From Lysinibacillus sp. ZYM-1 (GTDB lineage: Bacteria; Bacillota; Bacilli; Bacillales_A; Planococcaceae), in assembly GCF_001308875.1 (NCBI RefSeq), contig NZ_KQ465117.1, forward strand, positions 614 through 64,613: a stretch of 64,000 nucleotides of DNA, in the 5' to 3' direction. The translations under genes were made by a program, and so were the position numbers. This document shows, in pieces, positions 1 through 8,922 of the stretch (position 1 is its first letter; each line of letters starts with the position of its first letter). The notes beneath the pieces were generated by a model. The model was not told where the DNA came from. It made no database searches and saw only the letters and a program-made list of their open reading frames with translations.

Positions 1-669
1 CCTTTCGATTTCCTCTAACTTTTTTAAAAATAGATTTTCTGCACGTAAACGTTCATTTTCACGTTCAATACGTTGAATCTCTAATTTCAATTTCTCCTCA
101 ACGGTTAATTCGACTTCATCTTTTGTGCGACCACGGCGATCACGTAATCCCTCTTCACCGTTAGTTTCAAATTTCTTCGTCCATTGATACACCTGTTGAT
201 ACGAAACACCATAGGTGTGCGCTGCCAACTGATAATTTTTCTGGTGCTTCAAACAGTACTCGACAATCTCAATACGTTCCTCAAAAGTTGTCTTTCTTCC
301 TTCTATCATAGCTTGACCCATCCCTTTACCTGAATCTTTTAATTCACTATGACTAGTATACTTTTTTAACCATCTTTTTAAAACTGAGGTACTACTAATC
401 TCATATTTCGCTAACACTTCCATCAGTGAATATTTCCGTTGAATGTAGTCTTCTACAGCCGCTAATTTTAACTCTTTTGAATAGAATTTACATGAAGTAG
501 CTTCCTGTAATCCATCACGTCCACTTGCCTCATATTTCATTTTCCAGCTATATAAAGTTTGAGGATGTATTGAAAACCTTTCGCACAATTCCCAGATAGT
601 AAAGTGACCTTCTTCGAACAATTGAAGGATATGTAATTTTAACTCGATTGGATGTTTACTTCGCCCCAA
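1..669 (-). CDS. IS3-family transposase OrfA (HTH protein), C-terminus off window
   Basis: The reading frame is open from a TTG start at 669 (protein begins MGRSKHPIELKLHILQLFEE) to the window edge, 223 codons, after a GGGGAG ribosome site. Two helix-turn-helix units are visible, one in about residues 10-60 and one in about 115-165 (QLAAHTYGVSYQQVYQWTKK), followed by a leucine-zipper-like stretch (ERENERLRAENLFLKKLEE). That is the layout of IS150-type OrfA, which binds the IS ends and is normally joined to the DDE catalytic OrfB by a programmed -1 frameshift; orfB would lie to the left, outside the window. Nothing in the visible part is broken, so the copy may be functional. Confidence 0.8.
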   Translation of the reverse strand, partial: MGRSKHPIELKLHILQLFEEGHFTIWELCERFSIHPQTLYSWKMKYEASGRDGLQEATSCKFYSKELKLAAVEDYIQRKYSLMEVLAKYEISSTSVLKRWLKKYTSHSELKDSGKGMGQAMIEGRKTTFEERIEIVEYCLKHQKNYQLAAHTYGVSYQQVYQWTKKFETNGEEGLRDRRGRTKDEVELTVEEKLKLEIQRIERENERLRAENLFLKKLEEIER

Positions 670-673
670 AAAA

Positions 674-731
674 ATGCTCCCCTTAAATAAACAGATTTTA
701 TTTTTTAATCTGTCTACCTAATAGGGAGCAT
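674..731. repeat. IS-terminal inverted repeat that overlaps the orfA ribosome site
   Basis: The left arm (ATGCTCCCC, then ACAGATT) and right arm (AATCTGT, then AGGGAGCAT) form an imperfect palindrome of about 58 bp. Read on the minus strand, the distal arm holds the GGGGAGC that serves as orfA ribosome site. Transcription entering from outside the IS would therefore produce a hairpin that hides this site. The pairing is seen directly; the regulatory role is inferred. Confidence 0.6.
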
Positions 732-909
732 ATCACTTGTTGGAGAAAGCTTTTTGTTTTTTTATGAATATTAGACCAATAGAAATTTAGAGTAATTGTG
801 AACATAATTGAAAAAGGTTGTTAGTATCTATAGAAAAAAGTGAATAAGTATGCTAGTCCCAAAGTTATCGCATATAATAGAACTATAACAAAATGGGGGT
901 GCTATACAA

Positions 910-2217
910 ATGACATATGCAAACGCTAAATTACAAGAAGAAAAGGTATTTAAAGACCCTGTTCACCGTTATGTACATGTTCGGGATCAAGTGATATGGG
1001 ATTTAGTGGGTACAAAAGAATTTCAGCGTTTACGTAGAATTCGTCAGCTTGGTACCACATTTTTAGTCTTCCATGGAGCGGAACACAGCCGCTTTAGTCA
1101 TTCACTTGGTGTATATGAAATTGTACGCCGTATAGTGGATGATATCTTTGTAGGCCGTCCAGATTGGGATGAAGGTGAACGACTTTTAGTGTTATGTGCA
1201 GCCCTTTTACACGATTTAGGACATGGACCATTTTCACATGCCTTTGAAAATGTCTTTGAGCTTGATCATGAATACTATACAAGACAAATTTTATTGGGGA
1301 ACACTGAAGTGAATGCTGTGTTGAAAAAAGTGGCGGATGATTTTCCTGAAAAGGTATCACAAGTAATAGAAAAGACGTATCCAAATAAACAAGTTATCAG
1401 TTTAATTTCAAGTCAAATTGATGCGGATCGTATGGATTACTTACAGCGCGATGCTTATTTCACTGGGGTTAGCTATGGACACTTTGATATGGAGAGGATT
1501 TTAAGAGTGATGCGTCCTCGAAAAAACCAAGTTGTCATCAAAGCAACAGGGATGCATGCAGTAGAAGACTATATTATGAGTCGCTATCAAATGTACTTGC
1601 AAATATACTTCCATCCTGTGTCACGTAGTGCAGAGGTTATATTAAATAATATTTTGAAACGAGTAAAACAATTAAGCTTGGAAGGTTATACATTTAAACA
1701 TGAACCTACTCACTTCCTAGCATTTTTCCGTAACGCTATTACACTAGAGGATTATCTTGCCTTAGATGAGAGTATTCTTTTTACATATTTTCAGCTATGG
1801 ATGCAAGAGGAAGATACTATCCTAAGTGATTTAAGTCGTCGTTTTGTGAATCGTAAGCTATTCCAGTACATTGATTTAGATCCTGGGGTGGAGCTTGATA
1901 AATATCAAAAACTACAAGAACTTTTCAAGGAGGCAGACTTAAATCCCGACTACTATCTTGTTCATGATACAACGGCAGATCTGCCCTATGATTTTTACAG
2001 ACCCGGTGAGGAGGAAGTGCGCGTGCCGATTTTCTTAGAAATGCAAAACGGTGAGCTACGCGAGCTTTCACGTGAATCGATTATTGTTGATTCCATTTCA
2101 GGGCGGATGAAACGAGACCATAAAATCTATTTTCCTTTAGATTTTTTAGAAGATGATTCTACGCATTCAAGCAGTAAACAGCGAATCCTAACTTTGCTGA
2201 GAAAAGAAGGAAAATAA
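910..2217 (+). CDS. ywfO: HD-domain deoxynucleotide hydrolase family protein YwfO
   Basis: A 435-residue HD-superfamily metal-dependent hydrolase of the YwfO/dGTPase-like group; relatives hydrolyse (d)NTPs to nucleosides and triphosphate. The N-terminal half carries the metal site in order: RFSHSLGV (His of the HD set), LLHDLGHGPFSHAFE (paired HD residues around 97-111) and DADRMDYLQRD (the last Asp). The C-terminal half is the helical extension typical of the family. The start at 910 follows a GGGGGTG ribosome site. It is a single gene closed by a strong terminator. B. subtilis ywfO has the same length and chromosomal setting; substrate specificity here cannot be read from sequence. Confidence 0.88.
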   Translation: MTYANAKLQEEKVFKDPVHRYVHVRDQVIWDLVGTKEFQRLRRIRQLGTTFLVFHGAEHSRFSHSLGVYEIVRRIVDDIFVGRPDWDEGERLLVLCAALLHDLGHGPFSHAFENVFELDHEYYTRQILLGNTEVNAVLKKVADDFPEKVSQVIEKTYPNKQVISLISSQIDADRMDYLQRDAYFTGVSYGHFDMERILRVMRPRKNQVVIKATGMHAVEDYIMSRYQMYLQIYFHPVSRSAEVILNNILKRVKQLSLEGYTFKHEPTHFLAFFRNAITLEDYLALDESILFTYFQLWMQEEDTILSDLSRRFVNRKLFQYIDLDPGVELDKYQKLQELFKEADLNPDYYLVHDTTADLPYDFYRPGEEEVRVPIFLEMQNGELRELSRESIIVDSISGRMKRDHKIYFPLDFLEDDSTHSSSKQRILTLLRKEGK

Positions 2218-2232
2218 AATATGAAATAGCAA

Positions 2233-2277
2233 AGCAGTAAACACGTTCAAAAAGAGCGATGTTTACTGCTTTTTTCT
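2233..2277 (+). terminator. Rho-independent terminator after ywfO
   Basis: An 11-bp stem (AGCAGTAAACA with TGTTTACTGCT) is followed at once by a run of six T. It ends the ywfO transcript. Confidence 0.9.
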
Positions 2278-2601
2278 TATGTTTAGAGGAATGTTTAGAA
2301 ATTGTTCAGTGCTAATAGTTATAATGTATCAAAAAAACTAAAGGGGGGTGAGGACTATTATTGAGGGTATCACTAAAGTAATGTAATAGGATTTGAAATG
2401 GAATAAAAGCTAACCATTGTTAATTCTTATGACCTATATTAGAATACTAATTGGCTTTTATTCACAATGACGGCAAGTTAATGAAAGGAAAGAGAGAACA
2501 GCCTATTGTTTGTAGCATTCCTTTCCTAATCACTGAAAGGATGTAGTCGTCGTCAACAAACAGCACCAGGTATCTCTCTATACTTAGAAAAGGAGAGAAA
2601 C
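2278..2601 (+). promoter_or_regulatory. Long structured leader upstream of the adhesin gene
   Basis: No gene is seen in this stretch. It contains an inverted repeat 2401-2462 (GAATAAAAGC against GGCTTTTATTC). Further on, GAAAGGAA (2483-2490) and GAAAGGA (2535-2541) both can pair with TTCCTTTC (2518-2525). AGAGAGA (2491-2497) and the gene's own ribosome site GGAGAGA (2592-2598) both can pair with TCTCTCT (2573-2579). These mutually exclusive pairings would alternately hide or free the ribosome site. I do not recognise a known riboswitch class. Confidence 0.5.
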
Positions 2602-5600
2602 ATGAAGAAATTTAACCTAGCGATTATTATATTGCTACTTGTATTTCAACCAGTACTTTCGCCAATTTCAGTGTTTGCAGCAGAGGGTGAATCAATACTG
2701 CCAGTAACATCAACTGAGGGAAATGACGCTGATACAAATTCTACAGATGAGACGTCCTTAACATCACCAGTTACAGTAGAAGAGGGGGGCACTGATAACA
2801 GTGAGACACCCGTAATACCAACAACTACAACAGAAGAGACTACTACTGATGAGAACAGTGATGAAACATTACCAGAAGATGGGGTAGAAGAGGAGGTGGA
2901 TATTCCAGCAGAGGATGTAACAAACATGGAAGAACAAACTCCTCCAATGGTAAAACCATTTAATGCTACTCCAACAGATTTATCAGAATCAGCAAGATTA
3001 AATGTATTTGAATTAAAGATTAATGGTGCTGATGTTGTTCCACCAGAATTTTCTACAGAGCTGGCGCAAAACCAACAAGCTCAAGGGAAATTTATATTTG
3101 AAGTAGATTTTCCAGAGGATGTAAAGGCGGGAGATTTTTTTACTTATCCATTACCTGCTTCATTAATTGATTTTAATAGTGCATTTAATGGTAATAGAGG
3201 TGCAACACCCAATTCTCCTGCGTTTGAGTGGAGTACAACAGGGAATTTAGTAACTGTTACAATCACAGAAGATCCATCTGATGATATTGCTGGCTCTACT
3301 AATGTTGGATTTGAAATGAACTTTACATCAGGCTTTAATCTTTCTGGTAATAGTTTAGAGCAGGACTTGGTAATTCCAACTGCAGGTAAAGGAACAGACA
3401 ATGTGAAGCTTACATTCCTTCCATCTACTAGCGGTGATAAGATGGTATCAAAACAGTCTAAGGGCGTAACAATCAATAGTGGTGAGCGTATTATTGATTG
3501 GGAAGTATGGATTAACAGAGCAGGAAAAAATCTTACAAACGCAGTAGTACAAGATACACCAGGTACTGGACATGAAATTGTGTCAAATTCCGTTACACTT
3601 GAGACGTATGAAGTCGGATTAAATGGTGTAGCAACAACAGCTGCAGGTGCACTAGAATCGTATCTCAACTTTGAAGATATTAAATTGAATGGCAGATATG
3701 CTTACAAATTGACGTATCAAACAAAAGTAAACTTATCAATCGCTGAGCAGGAGGGGCAAAAAACATTTGCAAACTCAGTTACATTAATTGACCCTACTTT
3801 TGGAGATTCGGACAGTAAAACAGTATCTACTACGTACGGTAAGGCGCTAGAAAAAAGTAAGGATAGCTCAAAAACAAGCAATAATTATGTATCTTCATGG
3901 GAAGTTCGATATAACTATAATCAAGCAGCTATTGACGAAGCAGATGCTTGGATAGAAGATACATTGCCAACGGGTCATGTCATTGATACATCTACTATTA
4001 AAGTATATGAAATGACAGTGAATGATACAGGTACAGCCACTGGAATGGGTACCGAAATTGATGCAACTAACTATACTGTCGATGATGTAACAAATGGCTT
4101 TAAATTAATGTTTAATAATGATGTTACAAAAGCATATCGCATCACATATGATGCAAAGTTGACAGATGATTTTTATAGTAATAATTCCGTAACAACGATG
4201 ACAAACAAAGTTATTAGTGGCACTGTATCTCAAGAAAAAACGGCCACACATACTTTGACAGAGGACATCTTAACAAAATCGAGAACAGTAGATACAAATA
4301 AAAAAGAAATTACATGGACAGTTACTATAAAAGCAGATAATAAGTCTTTTGATGGAACAGATATCACAGGATTAACACTTGAGGATACATTTACGGAAGG
4401 TTCTTACAATGCGCCTCATAAATTAGTTGATATAAATAATGACGGTTTAATAAATGCTGCTGATATTACTATATCGAATATGACAGGGCAGACTATTGCG
4501 ATTGATGCCAATGGCTTTACATTAACTGGTGGTACAGTGGCAAAAGGAGAAACTGCAGTTATTACCTATAAAACAGCTTACGAAATTTTTCCAGATGGTT
4601 CAATCTATGAACAAGGTTACGGGAATACAGCTGCGGCCAATTGGACTACTGATAAATCATATTCTATTACAAAATCAGCGTACTACCGACCAGACAGTAA
4701 CTCTGTTAATAATGGACGTAAACAAGGTGCATATGATTATATCGAGCAAGTTTTCAATTGGGATATTAAGCTAAACATTAATAAACAAAATATTAATAAT
4801 GCTGTACTAGAGGATACAATTGGCGAAGGTCATGAAATCGTCCCAGGTACATTCGTTATAAAAGAATTTACATTAACTACGCCTAATAATGATGAAATTG
4901 GTACTGAAGGTGCAGACTTAGATCCTAACTTATATACATTGTTTGTTGCTCCAAATAATAAAAGCTTTACTGTTACTTTTGCTAGCGATTTAGGAGCTGC
5001 GAACGATAAAGTATATATCATGAAATATCAAACAAAGGACTCTGACAAAATCATTGGTATTGAATCTAATACTAAAAATGATAAAACAAAACCGTATACA
5101 AATACAGCTTCCTTTACGACAAATGTAGGTGGAAGTCCTAAAACTTATAATTTACCAGCCACATCTGTTACACCAAGTTATGCAAATGAATTAATTACAA
5201 AAGGTGAACCAGGTAGTAATTCTACTACAGAAAGATTAACATGGACACTCAATATTAATCGTTCACTTTCTACACTAGGTACTACTAAAGTAAGTGATGT
5301 GCCATCAGAAAATCAGCTATTATTGAAAGATACAATTAAAATAAAGAAATATACTGTGAATGCAAGCTCAGGTACTTCTGTCCCAGGTGGTACATGGTTA
5401 GTGCCAGCTGATTTAGGGTTTACTGTAACATTCCCAGCAACAGGTGGGTTTGAAATTGACTTTGGTGAATTAAACAAAGAGGGCTATCAGATTCAATATC
5501 AAACATTAGTGCTTGGTAAAGCGGGAGAACCATATAGTAATGCTGCAAAAATTGACTTTGGATTTGAAACTGCAGACAATCAAGAAAAAGATGCGAAATA

Positions 5601-7944
5601 TAATGGTAGCTTTAGATTCAGTGCATCTGATGCAGATTTCTCGTTAACAAAAGGAAGTTTAAAATTTAATAAGGTCGGCTTAAATACATTAACTGGTGTA
5701 AAAAAACCATTATCAGATGTAGAGTTTGAATTAGTCAAAATGGTCAAGGGATCTCCTTATATTGTAACGACAGCAACATCTGACACAGATGGTAATGTAA
5801 TATTTGAAGATGTTAACTATGCGAACTATATTGTTAGAGAAAAAGGGGCACCAACAGGCTATGATCTAATGGAGAACTATTCAATTAGATTAGACACAAA
5901 TACTGATACAAAGTTAGCTGCAAATAATACAAAAATCATTGAACTTGTAAATAATGAACAAATCGATTCAACAAATGCATGTCCAGCATTTACATTGACA
6001 GTGAAAGATGTTGATGGCAATGCTGTTGCAAATAAAGAAATCAGATTAGTAAATAGCAATGGATTAGAAATTAATATAGGAAATACAAATAGTTCGGGGG
6101 AAATAACTGCAATAAAACGTCCAGGAACAACTGGTCCAGGTATGACGGTTCAAGCTGGTACGTATACAGTTATGGATTCAAATAACAATATATTGGGCAT
6201 GGTTACCGTAAAATATGGTAAAGATGAATGTCATGGTGAAATTAAGCCAATCAATGCATGCTCAAAATTTACGATTACTATTCTGGATGAGAATAATAAG
6301 CCTCGTCCAAATGTAACAGTTACATTAAAAGATACAAATAATAAGGTTATAGTTACTGAAACAACTGATAGTAATGGACAGTTTGTAATTGATAAAACTA
6401 CACCAGCAGGTAAGTATAAACTCTATGAAGGCACACAATATTTAGGTGAGGTAAACGTAACTTATCAAAATGGCAACTGTCAGGATGAAGTAACACAAGC
6501 ACCAAAATGTGAAACATTCGATTTAACTGTCAAAGATGTTGATGGGGAGCTAGTAGCTGATGAAACAGAAGTAACGATTAAAGATGTAGCAGGTAAGACA
6601 ATCGCTACTGAAAAAACAAAAGATGGAAAAGTAGAGCTGAAAAATTTAGAGCCAGGTACTTACGATGTATTTGATAAGGATGGCAATAAAATCGGTGACT
6701 TCTCCAGCAATATTAATTGTCAAGCTGAGATTCAACAAATACCAGCCTGCGAGCGCTTTACAGTAATGTTGAAAGATGAAAATAATATGCTGGTGAAAGC
6801 GAGTAAGGATATTGTTATTAAAGATAAATTAGGCAATATTATTCCGACAGTGATAGAAGTGGATGGTAGCATTGCATTTGCTTCTAAAGACGTCCCAGCA
6901 GGTAAGTATGATGTTTATGACCACAAAGTTTATTTAGGAGAAATTTTAGTTTCTTATAAACAAACTTGTAAAACTGAGTTATCTATCGCACCAGCTTGTC
7001 CAGATTTTACATTATCTATTAACAATATGTACGGTCAGCCACGTGTAGGCGTCAAAGTGACCTTGATAGGTGAAGATGGTTTAGCAGTAGAAAATAATAA
7101 TTCAACAGAGTTCACAACAGACAATAAAGGTCAAATTACAATTAGTAATTCATTAATTAAGCCAGGTAAATATATTGTAAAAGAGAACGGGAAAACAATT
7201 ATTGGTACAGTTATAGTAGGTAATACATGTGAGGCTAAAATTCAGCCTACACCACCTGTAACACCTCCTACAACAGATCCTGATAACCCAACACCAGAGC
7301 CAGGACAGCCGGTTGATCCAAACAAACCAAATCCAGATCCGGAGAAGCCGGTTGATCCAAACAAACCAAATCCAGATCCGGAGAAGCCGGTTGATCCAAA
7401 CAAACCAAATCCAGATCCGGAGAAGCCGGTTGATCCAAACAAACCAAATCCAGATCCGGAGAAGCCGATTGATCCAAACAAACCAAATCCAGATCCAGGG
7501 AAGCCGGTTGATCCAAATAAACCAAATCCAGATCCAGGGAAGCCGGTTGATCCAAATAAACCGGTGGACCCAAGTAACCCAACAACAGGTCCAAACAATC
7601 CTTCGACTTCTGGTAATGATGGTACGTCTGTACAAAATGTTATTGATCAAGGGAAACAATTGCCACCATATAATCCATCAAATGCAACTAAAAATACATT
7701 AGATGCTTATAAGGATTTCCTTAATAACTATAGTAAGCTATCAAAAGATGAACAGACTAAGGTGGCTCAAGCTATTGATATAAATAAAATCAAAGCGGAT
7801 GCAGAACGTTTAGAAGCACAGTTAAGAGCACAAAGTAAATTACCGCAAACAGATGGAGCCAATCAAGCAACTCTTGTATTTGTTGGTTTACTTCTTGTAG
7901 CTGGGTCAATATGGTTCATGCGTCGCCGTTCAACAAATGTATAA
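2602..7944 (+). CDS. Large LPXTG-type wall-anchored adhesin with Ig-like/SpaA domains
   Basis: A 1780-residue secreted surface protein. In order: signal peptide (about 1-27, ending VFA); acidic Ser/Thr/Glu-rich segment (28-125); a chain of beta-sandwich adhesin modules of the collagen-binding type, recognisable by repeated EDTLPxGH-like motifs (about 130-1010); a SpaA/Cna-B-like domain (about 1015-1120); five repeats each bracketed by a cysteine pair (1127-1543); a Pro-rich stalk of 13-residue PNPDPEKPVDPNK repeats (about 1571-1658); a short helical spacer; and a sorting signal at 1747-1780 (LPQTD, hydrophobic helix, RRR). LPQTD departs from LPXTG at the fifth position. A sortase gene faces it 45 bp downstream. 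The ligand is unknown; cell adhesion is inferred from architecture. Confidence 0.9.
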   Translation: MKKFNLAIIILLLVFQPVLSPISVFAAEGESILPVTSTEGNDADTNSTDETSLTSPVTVEEGGTDNSETPVIPTTTTEETTTDENSDETLPEDGVEEEVDIPAEDVTNMEEQTPPMVKPFNATPTDLSESARLNVFELKINGADVVPPEFSTELAQNQQAQGKFIFEVDFPEDVKAGDFFTYPLPASLIDFNSAFNGNRGATPNSPAFEWSTTGNLVTVTITEDPSDDIAGSTNVGFEMNFTSGFNLSGNSLEQDLVIPTAGKGTDNVKLTFLPSTSGDKMVSKQSKGVTINSGERIIDWEVWINRAGKNLTNAVVQDTPGTGHEIVSNSVTLETYEVGLNGVATTAAGALESYLNFEDIKLNGRYAYKLTYQTKVNLSIAEQEGQKTFANSVTLIDPTFGDSDSKTVSTTYGKALEKSKDSSKTSNNYVSSWEVRYNYNQAAIDEADAWIEDTLPTGHVIDTSTIKVYEMTVNDTGTATGMGTEIDATNYTVDDVTNGFKLMFNNDVTKAYRITYDAKLTDDFYSNNSVTTMTNKVISGTVSQEKTATHTLTEDILTKSRTVDTNKKEITWTVTIKADNKSFDGTDITGLTLEDTFTEGSYNAPHKLVDINNDGLINAADITISNMTGQTIAIDANGFTLTGGTVAKGETAVITYKTAYEIFPDGSIYEQGYGNTAAANWTTDKSYSITKSAYYRPDSNSVNNGRKQGAYDYIEQVFNWDIKLNINKQNINNAVLEDTIGEGHEIVPGTFVIKEFTLTTPNNDEIGTEGADLDPNLYTLFVAPNNKSFTVTFASDLGAANDKVYIMKYQTKDSDKIIGIESNTKNDKTKPYTNTASFTTNVGGSPKTYNLPATSVTPSYANELITKGEPGSNSTTERLTWTLNINRSLSTLGTTKVSDVPSENQLLLKDTIKIKKYTVNASSGTSVPGGTWLVPADLGFTVTFPATGGFEIDFGELNKEGYQIQYQTLVLGKAGEPYSNAAKIDFGFETADNQEKDAKYNGSFRFSASDADFSLTKGSLKFNKVGLNTLTGVKKPLSDVEFELVKMVKGSPYIVTTATSDTDGNVIFEDVNYANYIVREKGAPTGYDLMENYSIRLDTNTDTKLAANNTKIIELVNNEQIDSTNACPAFTLTVKDVDGNAVANKEIRLVNSNGLEINIGNTNSSGEITAIKRPGTTGPGMTVQAGTYTVMDSNNNILGMVTVKYGKDECHGEIKPINACSKFTITILDENNKPRPNVTVTLKDTNNKVIVTETTDSNGQFVIDKTTPAGKYKLYEGTQYLGEVNVTYQNGNCQDEVTQAPKCETFDLTVKDVDGELVADETEVTIKDVAGKTIATEKTKDGKVELKNLEPGTYDVFDKDGNKIGDFSSNINCQAEIQQIPACERFTVMLKDENNMLVKASKDIVIKDKLGNIIPTVIEVDGSIAFASKDVPAGKYDVYDHKVYLGEILVSYKQTCKTELSIAPACPDFTLSINNMYGQPRVGVKVTLIGEDGLAVENNNSTEFTTDNKGQITISNSLIKPGKYIVKENGKTIIGTVIVGNTCEAKIQPTPPVTPPTTDPDNPTPEPGQPVDPNKPNPDPEKPVDPNKPNPDPEKPVDPNKPNPDPEKPVDPNKPNPDPEKPIDPNKPNPDPGKPVDPNKPNPDPGKPVDPNKPVDPSNPTTGPNNPSTSGNDGTSVQNVIDQGKQLPPYNPSNATKNTLDAYKDFLNNYSKLSKDEQTKVAQAIDINKIKADAERLEAQLRAQSKLPQTDGANQATLVFVGLLLVAGSIWFMRRRSTNV
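7312..7575 (+). repeat. Tandem 39-bp repeats coding the adhesin stalk
   Basis: Six copies of a 39-bp unit starting at 7312, 7351, 7390, 7429, 7468 and 7507, with a partial seventh from 7546. The unit encodes a 13-residue Pro/Asp/Lys segment that spans the cell wall. The first copies are nearly identical in DNA; later ones change Val to Ile and Glu to Gly. This is typical slippage-prone stalk DNA, not a CRISPR, since the unit is translated without spacers. Confidence 0.92.
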
Positions 7945-7950
7945 TCATCA

Positions 7951-7980
7951 AAGCGCCATCTCATAGAGATGGCGCCTTTT
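7951..7980. terminator. Bidirectional terminator between adhesin and sortase
   Basis: A 9-bp stem (GCGCCATCT / AGATGGCGC) with loop CATAG is flanked by T-rich DNA on the adhesin side; it sits between two convergent genes and can serve both. Confidence 0.85.
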
Positions 7981-7989
7981 GTGTGAATT

Positions 7990-8646
7990 TTAAAAGGTTC
8001 CTTTTGCATTTTCTAAAGAATAGCTTTGAACAAAGTCTGCTTGTAAGGCTAGTCGTTTGGAACCTTTTTCCGCACAAGTAATCAAAGTTAATACCGTTTG
8101 GTTGGGGATATCATCGATGATATAAACATCTGTTGCGGCAATGATTTTTTTTGTCGCTAATCTATATTCATAGACATTATACATATCTGTTACATAAATG
8201 ATGTCACCAACCTGTGCTTGATAAAGGGGACTGAATAAAATATCTTTCTCTTCAAAATAATGACCAGCTAAAGCATAGTTTCCATGACCGAGCTGCTGAT
8301 TAGGCTTCATCGTACCTGCCCCAATAGCAAGTACAGCATTGCCAACACCCTTCAAAATAGGGAGCTGCATATGTACACTTGGCACGGCAATACTGCCGAT
8401 AACAGGCATATTGCTAGCCTTTATTTGAGCTTGGAGGACCTCGGAGATGGATAATGATTGCACGGCTTCGAACTCAAAATCAGCATCAACCTGATTGTTC
8501 TTTTCAATAGCATCTATGCTGTACTCAGCTGCGTTTAATTGGTCACTCATGTGTGCAATCATAGCATTTTGAATAGGATTGATAAAAATCAGTAACAAGC
8601 CAATGATGAGCACACCTATGAGTAAAGCGAGCCTAAGTCTATTCAC
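7990..8646 (-). CDS. Sortase (class A/D type transpeptidase)
   Basis: A 218-residue type II membrane protein: N-terminal transmembrane helix (about 5-25), then a sortase beta-barrel. Catalytic residues are all visible: His in NYALAGHYF, Cys in TVLTLITC and Arg in SKRLALQADF. Sortases cleave the sorting signal of secreted proteins between Thr and the fifth residue and join the Thr to the cell-wall peptide. The gene is convergent with the adhesin whose signal is LPQTD, so it is probably its dedicated sortase, with a fifth-position preference other than Gly. Class cannot be fixed by eye; A or D are the best fits, B and C are unlikely. Confidence 0.88.
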   Translation of the reverse strand: MNRLRLALLIGVLIIGLLLIFINPIQNAMIAHMSDQLNAAEYSIDAIEKNNQVDADFEFEAVQSLSISEVLQAQIKASNMPVIGSIAVPSVHMQLPILKGVGNAVLAIGAGTMKPNQQLGHGNYALAGHYFEEKDILFSPLYQAQVGDIIYVTDMYNVYEYRLATKKIIAATDVYIIDDIPNQTVLTLITCAEKGSKRLALQADFVQSYSLENAKGTF

Positions 8647-8691
8647 TTTCGTAGATCACATCCTAGCAAAGAAATTACGAGTCACTGATAA

Positions 8692-8726
8692 GTTTAAAAA
8701 TGGGTAGAGCGTTAGGCGGCTCTACC
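8692..8726 (-). terminator. Terminator of the tautomerase gene
   Basis: A stem (GGGTAGAGC pairing with GCTCTACCC) followed on the minus strand by ATTTTTAAA lies just after the tautomerase stop codon. Confidence 0.75.
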
Positions 8727-8736
8727 CGATTTCATC

Positions 8737-8922
8737 TTATTTATCACTCAAACGAACGCCTGCAACGCCGTAATGGTTTTTAGACATTTCTTCGATAAAA
8801 ACTGTTACATTTTCTGCAGGTGCATTAACTGTACGAGAAACGGCTTCTGTGACTTCTTTAACAAGGGCACGTTTTTGTTCCTCTGTACGGCCTTCAAGCA
8901 TTTTAACTGTTACGTATGGCAT
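8737..8922 (-). CDS. ywhB: 4-oxalocrotonate tautomerase family protein YwhB
   Basis: A 61-residue protein of the small tautomerase family. It begins MPYVTVKMLEGRTEEQKRAL, so after Met removal Pro-1 is free to act as the catalytic base. The remainder (VFIEEMSKNHYGVAGVRLSD) matches the beta-alpha-beta fold and the conserved loop of the family, which works as a hexamer. B. subtilis YwhB catalyses tautomerisation of 2-hydroxymuconate-like substrates in vitro, but its physiological substrate is not known, and none is implied by the neighbours here. The gene stands alone with its own terminator. Confidence 0.9.
   Translation of the reverse strand: MPYVTVKMLEGRTEEQKRALVKEVTEAVSRTVNAPAENVTVFIEEMSKNHYGVAGVRLSDK

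Larger units (their letters stand above)
1..731 (-). mobile_element. IS3-family (IS150-like) insertion sequence, one end only
   Basis: This is the upstream end of an insertion sequence lying on the minus strand; the rest is off the left edge. It contains the 5' part of an IS3-type orfA (1-669) and, outside it, a terminal stretch whose outer edge is about 730, at the sequence gggagcat. No flanking target duplication can be tested because the other end is missing. The assignment rests on the orfA protein architecture and on the inverted repeat at 674-731. Confidence 0.75.

Noticed and set aside
2461..2601. c-di-GMP riboswitch in the adhesin leader
   Set aside because: ACGGCAAG is vaguely similar but the conserved core and tetraloop-receptor elements are not present.
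7312..7575. CRISPR array
   Set aside because: The units are contiguous, lack spacers and are translated as a Pro-rich stalk.
7153..7659. Long minus-strand and other-frame open frames across the stalk repeats, with Trp- or Gly-rich repetitive products
   Set aside because: They are antisense or shifted readings of the 39-bp repeats, with no ribosome sites; the repeat keeps all frames open.
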